Source of the DNA: a virus
Strand: one strand, 5' to 3'
Virus record (IMG/VR): IMGVR_UViG_3300011113_000184
Coordinates: 1-22,008 of that record
Length of the DNA: 22,008 nucleotides
Position 1 is the first letter of the stretch; each line of letters begins with the position of its first letter. Below the pieces are notes generated by a model. It did not search any database and was not told the DNA's origin. It saw only the letters and a program-made list of their open reading frames with translations. This document shows, one piece after another, positions 15,203 to 22,006 of this stretch. Both the position numbers and the translations under genes were made by a program.

Positions 15203-15692
15203 ATATTACAGCACTAAAACATATGGCAATGACAGGGGTTTGAGTTGCTGCTTTCGTCAGTGGCGAAGCACTCATAGCCATTGTAGTTTGTTACATGGAT
15301 ACAGTATTGGTATCAAGATCATTTTTGAAAGTGATACGCTTGACTGCCGTAACTGGGTCATGGACTTTGGTGGACTAAAGAAGTTCAAAGAGTGGGCAGA
15401 GTATATGTTTGATCATACTATGTTGATTGCTGAGGACGATCCACACTTGAATACATTTACAGACTTAGCAAATATCGGTGAACTTGGTCCAAAACATATT
15501 TCAGCATTGGCTGATTTACGAATAGTTCCTGCTGTAGGCTGTGAAAAGTTTGCTGAAATGGCATATAACAAGATGTCAGAAATCATAGAGGAAATGAAAC
15601 AAACTCCAGATGTTATTGTCAATGGTAATGTTCGTGTCAAAAGTGTAGAAGTTTTTGAACACGGTGCTAATAGCGCAATCTATGAAGGATAA
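15195..15692 (+). CDS. queD: 6-carboxytetrahydropterin synthase, QueD-like
   Basis: A 165-residue T-fold enzyme. RSTHSHCSLLHGY (24-36) holds H27/H29, the catalytic C30 and H34; WVMDFGGLKKFK (about 54-65) is the VxDFxxLK strand; FDHTMLIAEDD matches the LDHxxLN loop; EVFEHGANSAIY closes the domain. QueD turns dihydroneopterin triphosphate into 6-carboxytetrahydropterin. The usual HGH zinc motif reads HGY here (Y36), so the third metal ligand must differ, perhaps one of the THSH histidines. It follows FolE and precedes QueE in the pathway. Loss of the metal site could instead mean another pterin role. Confidence 0.85.
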   Translation: MPKYYSTKTYGNDRGLSCCFRQWRSTHSHCSLLHGYSIGIKIIFESDTLDCRNWVMDFGGLKKFKEWAEYMFDHTMLIAEDDPHLNTFTDLANIGELGPKHISALADLRIVPAVGCEKFAEMAYNKMSEIIEEMKQTPDVIVNGNVRVKSVEVFEHGANSAIYEG

Positions 15693-15693
15693 T

Positions 15694-16155
15694 ATGAACA
15701 AAGTTTATTACACTGATAACCAAATCAAGAGCTATGTATTAGCAATCGCTAGACAGATGTATAAGGACAATTATCGTCCTGACTATATCGTAGGATTGTC
15801 TAGGGGTGGTTTAGTTCCTGGTGTGATGCTTAGTCATTATCTTGATGTACCTTTCTGTGCTTTGAATAAAGATGAAAGCAATTTTTGGATGGCTGAAGAT
15901 GCATTAGAAGGAACAAAAATTCTTGTGATTGATGATATCAATGATACTGGTGCAACATTGCAAGGATTGAAGAATGATTGGAGATCAAGTCAGGGAGACT
16001 GGGAAAGCGTATTTGGCTTCAATGTCAAGTTTGCTGTATGTATAGATAACGAAAGTAGCGAACAAGCAGTTGACTATTATGGACATAGTATCAATAAAGT
16101 AGAAAAGCCAGAGTGGTGTGTGTTCCCCTGGGAAGAATGGTGGGTCACTGCCTGA
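15694..16155 (+). CDS. Purine phosphoribosyltransferase
   Basis: A 153-residue type I phosphoribosyltransferase. VGLSRGGLVPG (about 33-43) and the PRPP loop VIDDINDTGATL (78-89) are diagnostic; the ending WCVFPWEEW is common in xanthine/guanine-type members (Gpt, COG2236). It would join guanine, xanthine or hypoxanthine to PRPP. The ATG at 15694 is one base after the QueD stop, with GAAGGA upstream. Placed between queD and queE, it may reclaim guanine released when the transglycosylase exchanges bases. Exact base specificity is not readable. Confidence 0.85.
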   Translation: MNKVYYTDNQIKSYVLAIARQMYKDNYRPDYIVGLSRGGLVPGVMLSHYLDVPFCALNKDESNFWMAEDALEGTKILVIDDINDTGATLQGLKNDWRSSQGDWESVFGFNVKFAVCIDNESSEQAVDYYGHSINKVEKPEWCVFPWEEWWVTA

Positions 16156-16367
16156 TGCGTGATTGGGCAAACTATAAACCCAATTGGTACAAAACTAGTA
16201 TCAAAATAAAGTCTGAAAATCAGTTTGAAGAACTGATGATATGGATGCAAAGTAATTTGCCCGGACATAGAAAGCATACTGTTTGGCGACTGACCGGTGA
16301 TAGATTGTTTGAGATACGATTTAGATATGAGCGTGACTATGAGTGGTTTGTGTTACGATGGCAATGA
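16155..16367 (+). CDS. Hypothetical protein, first of an EWFxLRW pair
   Basis: A 70-residue protein ending YERDYEWFVLRWQ. The start overlaps the phosphoribosyltransferase stop (TGATG). The next gene has the same closing EWFxLRW segment and a comparable alternation of strands and helix, so the two probably arose by tandem duplication. Basic and aromatic overall. No function recognised. Confidence 0.6.
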   Translation: MRDWANYKPNWYKTSIKIKSENQFEELMIWMQSNLPGHRKHTVWRLTGDRLFEIRFRYERDYEWFVLRWQ

Positions 16368-16648
16368 AAATAGTAAAATTGGATAGACGTTATACAGGCG
16401 GTCGTGAATTTGACTATGCTGTAGAATTTACTCGTCCATATACTGATGGGGAACTGTTTTGTGAAGTCAGAGAATGGTGCTGGCAGACATGGGGTCCAGG
16501 TCGTGAATTGAAATTTGTAGATATAAAGACTAGCCCGAACTGGGCATTTATGACAGATAATCATAGAACTAGGATATATCTAAGTGAGACAAAAGAAGTA
16601 GAATGGTTCACATTGAGATGGTCAGAATGTATACTCCAAAAAAAGTAA
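16364..16648 (+). CDS. Hypothetical protein, second of an EWFxLRW pair
   Basis: About 94 residues, with a Trp-rich middle (EVREWCWQTWGPG) and VEWFTLRW near the end, paralogous to the preceding gene. I prefer ATG 16364, which forms the ATGA overlap common here; ATG 16358 is equally in frame. Its end overlaps the following gene by about 22 bases. No function recognised. Confidence 0.55.
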   Translation: MKIVKLDRRYTGGREFDYAVEFTRPYTDGELFCEVREWCWQTWGPGRELKFVDIKTSPNWAFMTDNHRTRIYLSETKEVEWFTLRWSECILQKK

Positions 16649-16974
16649 AGTGGAATAGTCTAGCAGAACTACGAGATTTTTTGGCTAAAGAAACCACTGA
16701 AAAAATAGTGGTTTTTGATGGTTGGCGCTTGATTACTGAGACAACTATGTATACAATGTGTGATAGCAAATTGTTTATTGATAAACCACCCAAGGAGAAA
16801 AAGAGTGAGAGTAAAAGCACTAAGGGACGACCTGATGGTTCAGCAACAGATAAAGAACGAATGGGAACACATGGTCGGGGTGATAATGCTAAACCAGACA
16901 GGAAGAAAGCCAGTAAAGTTCGTGCTTCCAAAGTTCCTAAAAAAGTTTCCCGACGCAAGAAGTCTCCTAAATAG
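16627..16974 (+). CDS. Hypothetical protein with doubtful basic tail
   Basis: The first 58 or so residues (MYTPKKVKWNSLAELRDFL to about 16800) look like a genuine small protein with a helix and strands. After the A-run at 16798-16802 the same frame continues as a Lys/Arg/Ser tail that lies entirely inside the glycosylase gene, overlapping it by 170 bases. A shift by one base in the A-run would instead end the protein at a TGA overlapping the glycosylase GTG, the arrangement seen at other joins. Thus the tail may be an artefact of an indel, or a real frame. ATGs at 16603 and 16618 are alternative starts. Confidence 0.45.
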   Translation: MYTPKKVKWNSLAELRDFLAKETTEKIVVFDGWRLITETTMYTMCDSKLFIDKPPKEKKSESKSTKGRPDGSATDKERMGTHGRGDNAKPDRKKASKVRASKVPKKVSRRKKSPK

Positions 16975-17218
16975 TACAAGAGAACAAGTGATTGATATCA
17001 TCAAGCCACTTGGTATGTATAATATCAGGGAGAAGAGATTGCGTGGCATGAGCCGTGATTACTTGACCTGGGACAAGAATGATGCTAATATGTTATATGG
17101 CATTGGTAAATATGGTAGTGATAGTTATGAGATATTTTTCAAACAGAACTACAATGTGCAACCAACAGACAAGGAACTAATAAGATATCTAAATGAAGAA
17201 GTCAACACTAAAAGTTAG
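16805..17218 (+). CDS. MBD4-like DNA glycosylase (HhH-GPD fold)
   Basis: A 137-residue helix-hairpin-helix glycosylase that resembles the catalytic domain of vertebrate MBD4. Shared landmarks are the WEHMVGVIMLNQT helix (20-32), KPLGMYNIREKRLRGMSRDYL (67-87), the hairpin LYGIGKYGSDSYEIF (97-111) and VQPTDKEL with D122 at the place of the MBD4 catalytic aspartate. No Nth-type lysine or FeS cysteines are seen, so it should be monofunctional. MBD4 removes T or U from mismatches with G. The GTG at 16805 has AAGGAG eight bases upstream; ATG 16834 is a shorter start. It overlaps queE by 26 bases. Confidence 0.85.
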   Translation: MRVKALRDDLMVQQQIKNEWEHMVGVIMLNQTGRKPVKFVLPKFLKKFPDARSLLNSTREQVIDIIKPLGMYNIREKRLRGMSRDYLTWDKNDANMLYGIGKYGSDSYEIFFKQNYNVQPTDKELIRYLNEEVNTKS

Positions 17219-18059
17219 CGAACTATTCTATAGCATTCAAGGCGAAGGTAGATATATGGGCGTACCAAGTGTGTTCTTACGCACATTTGGTTGTAACTTC
17301 ACTTGTGATGGCTTTGGTATGAAGCGTGGCGAGAAATCGCAAGAACGACATAATGTAAATCCCAAAGATTATAAAGAATATCATGACTTGCCGTTAGTAT
17401 CTACCGGCTGTGATAGTTATGCGAGTTGGGATGTGCGATTCAAGAAACTTAGCCCAATGTTTACTACAGACGAACTAGCAGAAAAGATTGTTGACATATT
17501 GCCACATAAAGAATGGGTTGATGAGCATCTTGTCATCACAGGTGGTGAACCCTTGCTTGGCTGGCAGCGTAGTTATCCAGACTTGCTTGAACATCCATTG
17601 ATGAACAATCTCAGAGAGATCACTTTTGAGACTAATGGTACGCAAGAGTTATCAAGAGAGTTAGCAGAATATCTTGTAGACTGGCAAGAGAATAAAAACT
17701 ATAGTCTAGGTCGTGGATATGATAGCGTGACATTTAGCGTCAGCGCAAAGTTGAGTGTCAGCGGCGAGAAGCGTGAAGAGGCGATACGACCTGAAGTTAT
17801 ATGCGATTATCAAAATATAGGATATACATATCTAAAGTTGGTTATCGCAACACAAGAAGATTGCGATGAAGCATTAGAAGTAATCAAACTCTATCGTGAC
17901 AGTGGGTTTATTGGCAATGTCTATCTAATGCCAGTAGGCGGTGTTGAGAGTGTGTACAGTCTAAACAATCGTGCTGTGGCAGAGTTTGCTATGAAACATG
18001 GACTACGATATAGCGATAGAATCCAAGTGCCATTATTCAAGAATGCTTGGGGTACATAA
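17193..18059 (+). CDS. queE: 7-carboxy-7-deazaguanine synthase, QueE (expanded cluster motif)
   Basis: A 288-residue radical-SAM enzyme. SELFYSIQGEGRYMGVPSVF (9-28) is the QueE N-terminal signature, VITGGEPLL (114-122) the SAM-binding GGEP, and FETNGTQ the following strand. The cluster cysteines are C34 and C38 (CNFTC), but the third, normally two residues later, appears as C73 in STGCDSYASW, which equals the CDTxxxW that follows the third cysteine in ordinary QueE. About 34 residues have been inserted between them. It would form 7-carboxy-7-deazaguanine from 6-carboxytetrahydropterin made by QueD. Longer than the usual 210-250 residues because of this and C-terminal parts. Confidence 0.92.
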   Translation: MKKSTLKVSELFYSIQGEGRYMGVPSVFLRTFGCNFTCDGFGMKRGEKSQERHNVNPKDYKEYHDLPLVSTGCDSYASWDVRFKKLSPMFTTDELAEKIVDILPHKEWVDEHLVITGGEPLLGWQRSYPDLLEHPLMNNLREITFETNGTQELSRELAEYLVDWQENKNYSLGRGYDSVTFSVSAKLSVSGEKREEAIRPEVICDYQNIGYTYLKLVIATQEDCDEALEVIKLYRDSGFIGNVYLMPVGGVESVYSLNNRAVAEFAMKHGLRYSDRIQVPLFKNAWGT

Positions 18060-18061
18060 TA

Positions 18062-18598
18062 ATGATTACTATTGAACATATAAAAAATCCAGAATTAAAA
18101 ACGAAAATAGACAGTGTGCTATTGAAAGAAAACGTTTGGATAGGTACCGCCTTTGAAAATTTTCATATACTTAGCACAAACAAAAAAGGATCGATTGGCG
18201 AATTTTTTGTGGAGCAATATATGAGGTCTCGCGGCAGTATTGTAAAACCAAAAGTAAATACTGGACATGATAGAGTTGTAGACGGATATAAAACAGAAAT
18301 AAAATTCAGTTTGAGCCATCATATAAATCATTTATCAATTTGCAAAGATTGGGAAAGATGCATTTCAGTAGTAATTCGACCTGAAATTTCAAAAAGTATT
18401 TTTGTTTGGTTTACAAAAGATAACTTTATAGATTGGGTTAAAACTACTGATGTGTTTCGCCCGCAGGCTGCAGGAAATTCCGAGGGCAATACAAATGACG
18501 ATTATTGGATAGATAGTGATAAAAGACTTGAACGTTTATTATTATTACCTGGAGTAATGTCTATTTCTGAGTGGAATCATAATGCCCTTTTATCGTAA
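18062..18598 (+). CDS. PD-(D/E)XK-like nuclease
   Basis: A 178-residue protein with a GSIGEFFVEQYMRSRG helix (about 43-58), then GHDRVVDG and TEIKFSL (about 68-84), which together give the E...D...ExK core of PD-(D/E)XK nucleases. It could be a restriction-type or homing endonuclease, or one that attacks unmodified DNA. The gene is visibly AT-richer than queE (16 of 60 G or C at 18361-18420), suggesting later arrival. The start at 18062 is two bases after the queE stop. No known recognition domain can be named; a structural protein is less likely. Confidence 0.65.
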   Translation: MITIEHIKNPELKTKIDSVLLKENVWIGTAFENFHILSTNKKGSIGEFFVEQYMRSRGSIVKPKVNTGHDRVVDGYKTEIKFSLSHHINHLSICKDWERCISVVIRPEISKSIFVWFTKDNFIDWVKTTDVFRPQAAGNSEGNTNDDYWIDSDKRLERLLLLPGVMSISEWNHNALLS

Positions 18599-18815
18599 TG
18601 ACAGAGCAGATGACTGGGACTACTTTGAACGACATAGTATTGGTACAGAACTCAAGTTTGTATTTTTTCCTAAAAGAAGTTGGATTAGTGGTAAACTCAT
18701 ATGGCTAGAGTTTGCATATATGCAAACAGCGATATGGACTGGCCCCGGCGATAGTATTTTTGAACATCGTTGGTATACTAAACAAGAATATATCATAAAA
18801 AAATTGAAAGAATGA
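18582..18815 (+). CDS. Small hypothetical phage protein
   Basis: A 77-residue protein rich in Trp, Tyr and Phe: DRADDWDYFERHSIGTELKF, then a middle ISGKLIWLEFAYMQTAIW and a closing FEHRWYTKQEYIIKKL. It overlaps the nuclease end by 17 bases and the glycosyltransferase start by four. No family is recognised; the EHRWYT...EYI ending recalls small proteins of T4-like phages. Confidence 0.6.
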   Translation: MPFYRNDRADDWDYFERHSIGTELKFVFFPKRSWISGKLIWLEFAYMQTAIWTGPGDSIFEHRWYTKQEYIIKKLKE

Positions 18816-20146
18816 GAAAATACGATAAGCGCATTGGCTTTATAGTCAGCTATCAAACACTGATACCTCACGGTGGTATTGGACAGTTTACAAAAAGTTT
18901 CTGTGACTTGATGGATCAACATAACATCAAGGTAGATATCATCACGGATAAAGAACCCAAAGATAATGACTTTGTAAAATCATTGAATGCGAACATCATC
19001 TATCCAGATGAGTCATATGCATATACCAAGCATAGCAACATCTTTATGTATGGTGACACATATTGCTATGAGCGTATGGCAAACTTTCGTAATAGCATCA
19101 TCAAGGCATTAGAACATAATCTATACGACACTTTCATCTGTAACACATATGAATCAATTCAAGTAGCCAGTACTATGGGACTTGAAGATATGATACAGAT
19201 CATTGCATACACACATCTTGAAAGTCAGATATTCAAAGATACAAAGAATCCATTCTTATACAATACTAATGTCACTATGCGCCAGCAGTTACAAACTGAT
19301 GGCATCTATATAGGTACACAAAGCAAGTATAATCAACTACAGTTTGACAATGCTTATCACTTGCCTATACCTATCACTGAACCTGACTTATTGAAAGAAC
19401 ATCATAAGCCAAGAGAAGGTATATTGTTTATTGGTCGCTGGGAAGAGGGCAAAAACCCCGAACTATATCTAGACCTTATTGAGCAAACAAAACTACCTGC
19501 TAAGGTCATGACTAGCCCCAACGGTGCAAAGAAGTTTGAGGATAGACTAAAAAAGATTGGTGTACAGTATGATGTTCGTAGTAGCATTATCGGACAAGAA
19601 AAAGTAGATTTTATCACAAGTTGTAGAGTAGCATTCAATCCTAGCACAGTAGAAAGTTATGGTATGGCTTTCTATGAACAAATGATACAGATGCCAACAG
19701 TTGTGTTAGAAGATATGCGCTGGACTAACAACTTTGATAGTAATCATTATTATAAAGTCAATAAAAAGAACATGGCTAAAATTGTAACAGACTTATATAA
19801 TAAGGTAGTTGATGCTAAGTCTTGGTATGATAATGGTGTACTAGCCAGATATACTGAGATTGAAAGTCAAGTATTTCATAAGTGGAACGAATGTTTCAAT
19901 AGTTATAAGTCTAAGCAAAGCAATAACAATACAGCAAAAATATGTAATCTAACTACAGTAAAATATGTTGATTATATTACCGATCTACAACGAAACATTA
20001 TTTGTATTGACGATGTGCGTAGCGTATTATCAAACAAACATAAATTCATTGTGACATATACAGACAACGATACATATTTGAGCAAGGATAAAGATTTTGT
20101 CCCTGTAGAAGAAACAGAAACAACAGGACTATTTGAGGGATTATGA
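18812..20146 (+). CDS. GT4-family glycosyltransferase
   Basis: A 444-residue GT-B enzyme. GGIGQFTKSF (21-30) is the N-terminal loop, ILFIGRWEEGKNPELYLDL (about 204-222) the GT4 GRxxxxKN signature, and E281-x7-E289 (ESYGMAFYE) the donor-binding EX7E. Residues after about 370 form a less conserved tail not needed for the fold. It shares the RW..EK.PE.Y.DLIE block with the enzyme at 8004. The acceptor is unknown. The downstream epimerase may supply its sugar nucleotide, and their genes overlap by four bases. Confidence 0.88.
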   Translation: MRKYDKRIGFIVSYQTLIPHGGIGQFTKSFCDLMDQHNIKVDIITDKEPKDNDFVKSLNANIIYPDESYAYTKHSNIFMYGDTYCYERMANFRNSIIKALEHNLYDTFICNTYESIQVASTMGLEDMIQIIAYTHLESQIFKDTKNPFLYNTNVTMRQQLQTDGIYIGTQSKYNQLQFDNAYHLPIPITEPDLLKEHHKPREGILFIGRWEEGKNPELYLDLIEQTKLPAKVMTSPNGAKKFEDRLKKIGVQYDVRSSIIGQEKVDFITSCRVAFNPSTVESYGMAFYEQMIQMPTVVLEDMRWTNNFDSNHYYKVNKKNMAKIVTDLYNKVVDAKSWYDNGVLARYTEIESQVFHKWNECFNSYKSKQSNNNTAKICNLTTVKYVDYITDLQRNIICIDDVRSVLSNKHKFIVTYTDNDTYLSKDKDFVPVEETETTGLFEGL

Positions 20147-20979
20147 AAAAAGTATTAGTAACAGGTAGCTCAGGCTATATTGGTAGTCATCTATGTAAGA
20201 TGCTAAAGGGCAACTATGAGGTTCATGGATTAGATATCAATGACCCGATCGTGCCTGTAGACAAGTTCTATAAAGTAGATATCAATAGACTGTTTACTAT
20301 ACCCGATCAAACTGATCCCTATGATGCGGTCATTCATCTAGCAGCATTAGTCAATGTAGGCATGAGCGAAACTATGCCCATACTCTATTACATTACTAAT
20401 GTCAATGGCACTATGAATGTATTGAACAAGGTGCCGACCAATAACTTTATCTTTGCTAGCACAGGGCAAGCAAGTTTGTGCGCTAACCCATATAGTATCA
20501 GCAAACGAGCAGCAGAAGATTGTGTCACAGAATATTGTACAAAGCATAATCCAAAAGATTATACCATGTTTAGATTCTACAATGTGTTAGGCATGGATGG
20601 TATCAATCCGACCAACCCCGATGGATTGATGTCAGCGTTGATGAAAGCAGGTAACACAGGTGAGTTTACTATATTCGGTGATGACTATAACACACCAGAT
20701 GGTACTTGTGTGCGTGACTATGTACATGTCTATGAAATCTGTAACGCATTGATGATGGCTATCGAAGATCCAGCCAATGGTCTTGAGAATCTAGGTCATG
20801 GTGTAGGCAAGAGTGTCAAGGACATGGTTGAACTTTACAAGATCGTAAATAATGTTGACTTTACTGTAAATATTGGACCAAAGAAGAAAGGCGATCCTGC
20901 CGTCAGCGTATTAGACGATCCTGGTCGTTACATGAAACACATGTACGAATTGAAAGATTTGCTAAAAGTTAGTGTATAA
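20143..20979 (+). CDS. NAD-dependent epimerase/dehydratase, GalE-like
   Basis: A 278-residue short-chain dehydrogenase/epimerase. TGSSGYIGSH (7-16) binds NAD, Y117-x3-K121 (YSISK) is the catalytic pair, and TPDGTCVRDYVHV is the UDP-hexose 4-epimerase (GalE) sequence. It is about 60 residues shorter than bacterial GalE, mainly by shorter loops. It would interconvert UDP-hexoses for the glycosyltransferase in front of it. Whether the substrate is UDP-glucose/galactose or an acetamido form cannot be told. Its end overlaps the minus-strand gene by 11 bases. Confidence 0.9.
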   Translation: MKKVLVTGSSGYIGSHLCKMLKGNYEVHGLDINDPIVPVDKFYKVDINRLFTIPDQTDPYDAVIHLAALVNVGMSETMPILYYITNVNGTMNVLNKVPTNNFIFASTGQASLCANPYSISKRAAEDCVTEYCTKHNPKDYTMFRFYNVLGMDGINPTNPDGLMSALMKAGNTGEFTIFGDDYNTPDGTCVRDYVHVYEICNALMMAIEDPANGLENLGHGVGKSVKDMVELYKIVNNVDFTVNIGPKKKGDPAVSVLDDPGRYMKHMYELKDLLKVSV

Positions 20980-22006
20980 GCAGTAGACTGCTTAGAACAT
21001 CATTACGGTTAGCAGCATCATCGCCATCACCTGGCTTCACGATAACATTCCATTTGCCTTTTTCTTTGCCAACTGGAATCTTCATCATCTCATCATAAGT
21101 GATGATTGATTTTGGATCTAGGCTGTACTTGGCAGCGATACGATCCTTGACTGCTTGTTCTGCTTGTGGGTTCTTATATTGCCACTTACCTGCTTTATCT
21201 TTTTCTAATAGATCAGCAAATATAACTTCTGGAACGATGCGACTGTTCTTTGTTTTAGCAAAGTCAATTTTCTTTTCTTGACTTGGCTGTGCGCCCATTG
21301 AGAAATTGATTTTGAAGTTGTCTGGTTTTTCTCCCTGTGCCACGCTTGCTAACTTAGTATAGGCATAGAAGTCAACATCTGGGAATTTCTTTGCTAGATT
21401 ATACGCCTTGTCTAGATATTCTGGGCTAAAGAAGTCGCCAGCATCATGCCAACGAATGATAGTCTTGATATTCTTTTTACTATTTTTTGCGGCAAACTCA
21501 GCAATCTCACTTTCTAGCATACCCATGAATCCATCTGGATCATTGTATAAGAAGTTCAGTAATCTTGTCTGACTTAGATTACTTGCTGGATATTGAATAT
21601 AACCGCCCTTCATAGCATAGCAAACTAATTTACAGTTGCCAGCACCTGGGCATGTATTGATGACTACGAATTCATTACTATCTTCATCTACAGCGAGACC
21701 AATCAATGCTGGTAGTCCAACATTATAGAATTGGCTAGCAGTACCATCGCTATGCTGCATCTTTTCATTTTGCTTGAGGATCTTACTTGGACGCTCAGTA
21801 AACAAACTTGCTAGTTTGTCAAGATCATATTTCTGACCATCTTGGTTTACGATAGGTACATTGCTGCGATGTATATATGGGTACTTATATTTGTCTGTTT
21901 TAGTTTTTAGGCTCTTGAATTGTGGGTTACCCTTTTTATCTAGTTTTGGCTTACCAGTTTTATCAAGCATAGGCTCGCCTACTACTCGGTCTAGATATTT
22001 GATCAA
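20969..22006 (-). CDS. GP88-like phage protein (three-cysteine), possibly 5' truncated
   Basis: The only minus-strand gene. 345 residues are visible from a TTG two bases from the window edge; the true start may lie outside. TCPGAGNCKLVCYAMKGG has C119, C125 and C129, IIRWHDAGDFFSPEYL (183-198) and VDFYAYTKL (about 211-219) are typical of the GP88 family found in mycobacteriophages and other phages. The role is unknown; the cysteines could hold a metal or cluster. The N-terminal LDKTGKPKLDKKGNPQ is repetitive and lysine-rich. It faces the + strand operon and overlaps the epimerase by 11 bases. Confidence 0.7.
   Translation of the reverse strand: MIKYLDRVVGEPMLDKTGKPKLDKKGNPQFKSLKTKTDKYKYPYIHRSNVPIVNQDGQKYDLDKLASLFTERPSKILKQNEKMQHSDGTASQFYNVGLPALIGLAVDEDSNEFVVINTCPGAGNCKLVCYAMKGGYIQYPASNLSQTRLLNFLYNDPDGFMGMLESEIAEFAAKNSKKNIKTIIRWHDAGDFFSPEYLDKAYNLAKKFPDVDFYAYTKLASVAQGEKPDNFKINFSMGAQPSQEKKIDFAKTKNSRIVPEVIFADLLEKDKAGKWQYKNPQAEQAVKDRIAAKYSLDPKSIITYDEMMKIPVGKEKGKWNVIVKPGDGDDAANRNDVLSSLLLIH
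20977..20994. terminator. Hairpin at the convergent gene junction
   Basis: TAAGCAG and CTGCTTA form a seven-base-pair stem around a TAGA loop, and it includes the epimerase stop codon. Because the two genes converge here it could work as a terminator in both directions. There is no T-tract on the + side, so efficiency is doubtful. Confidence 0.35.

Noticed and set aside
16794-16810. dnaX-like programmed -1 frameshift
   Set aside because: The heptamer is G AAA AAG, not A AAA AAG, and the ribosome-like AAGGAG is adjacent rather than about ten bases upstream. Kept only as a possibility with an indel.
16608-16979. Minus-strand open frame of 123 codons
   Set aside because: It is antisense to the glycosylase region and its Leu/Ser/Arg-rich product follows from the Lys-rich opposite strand.
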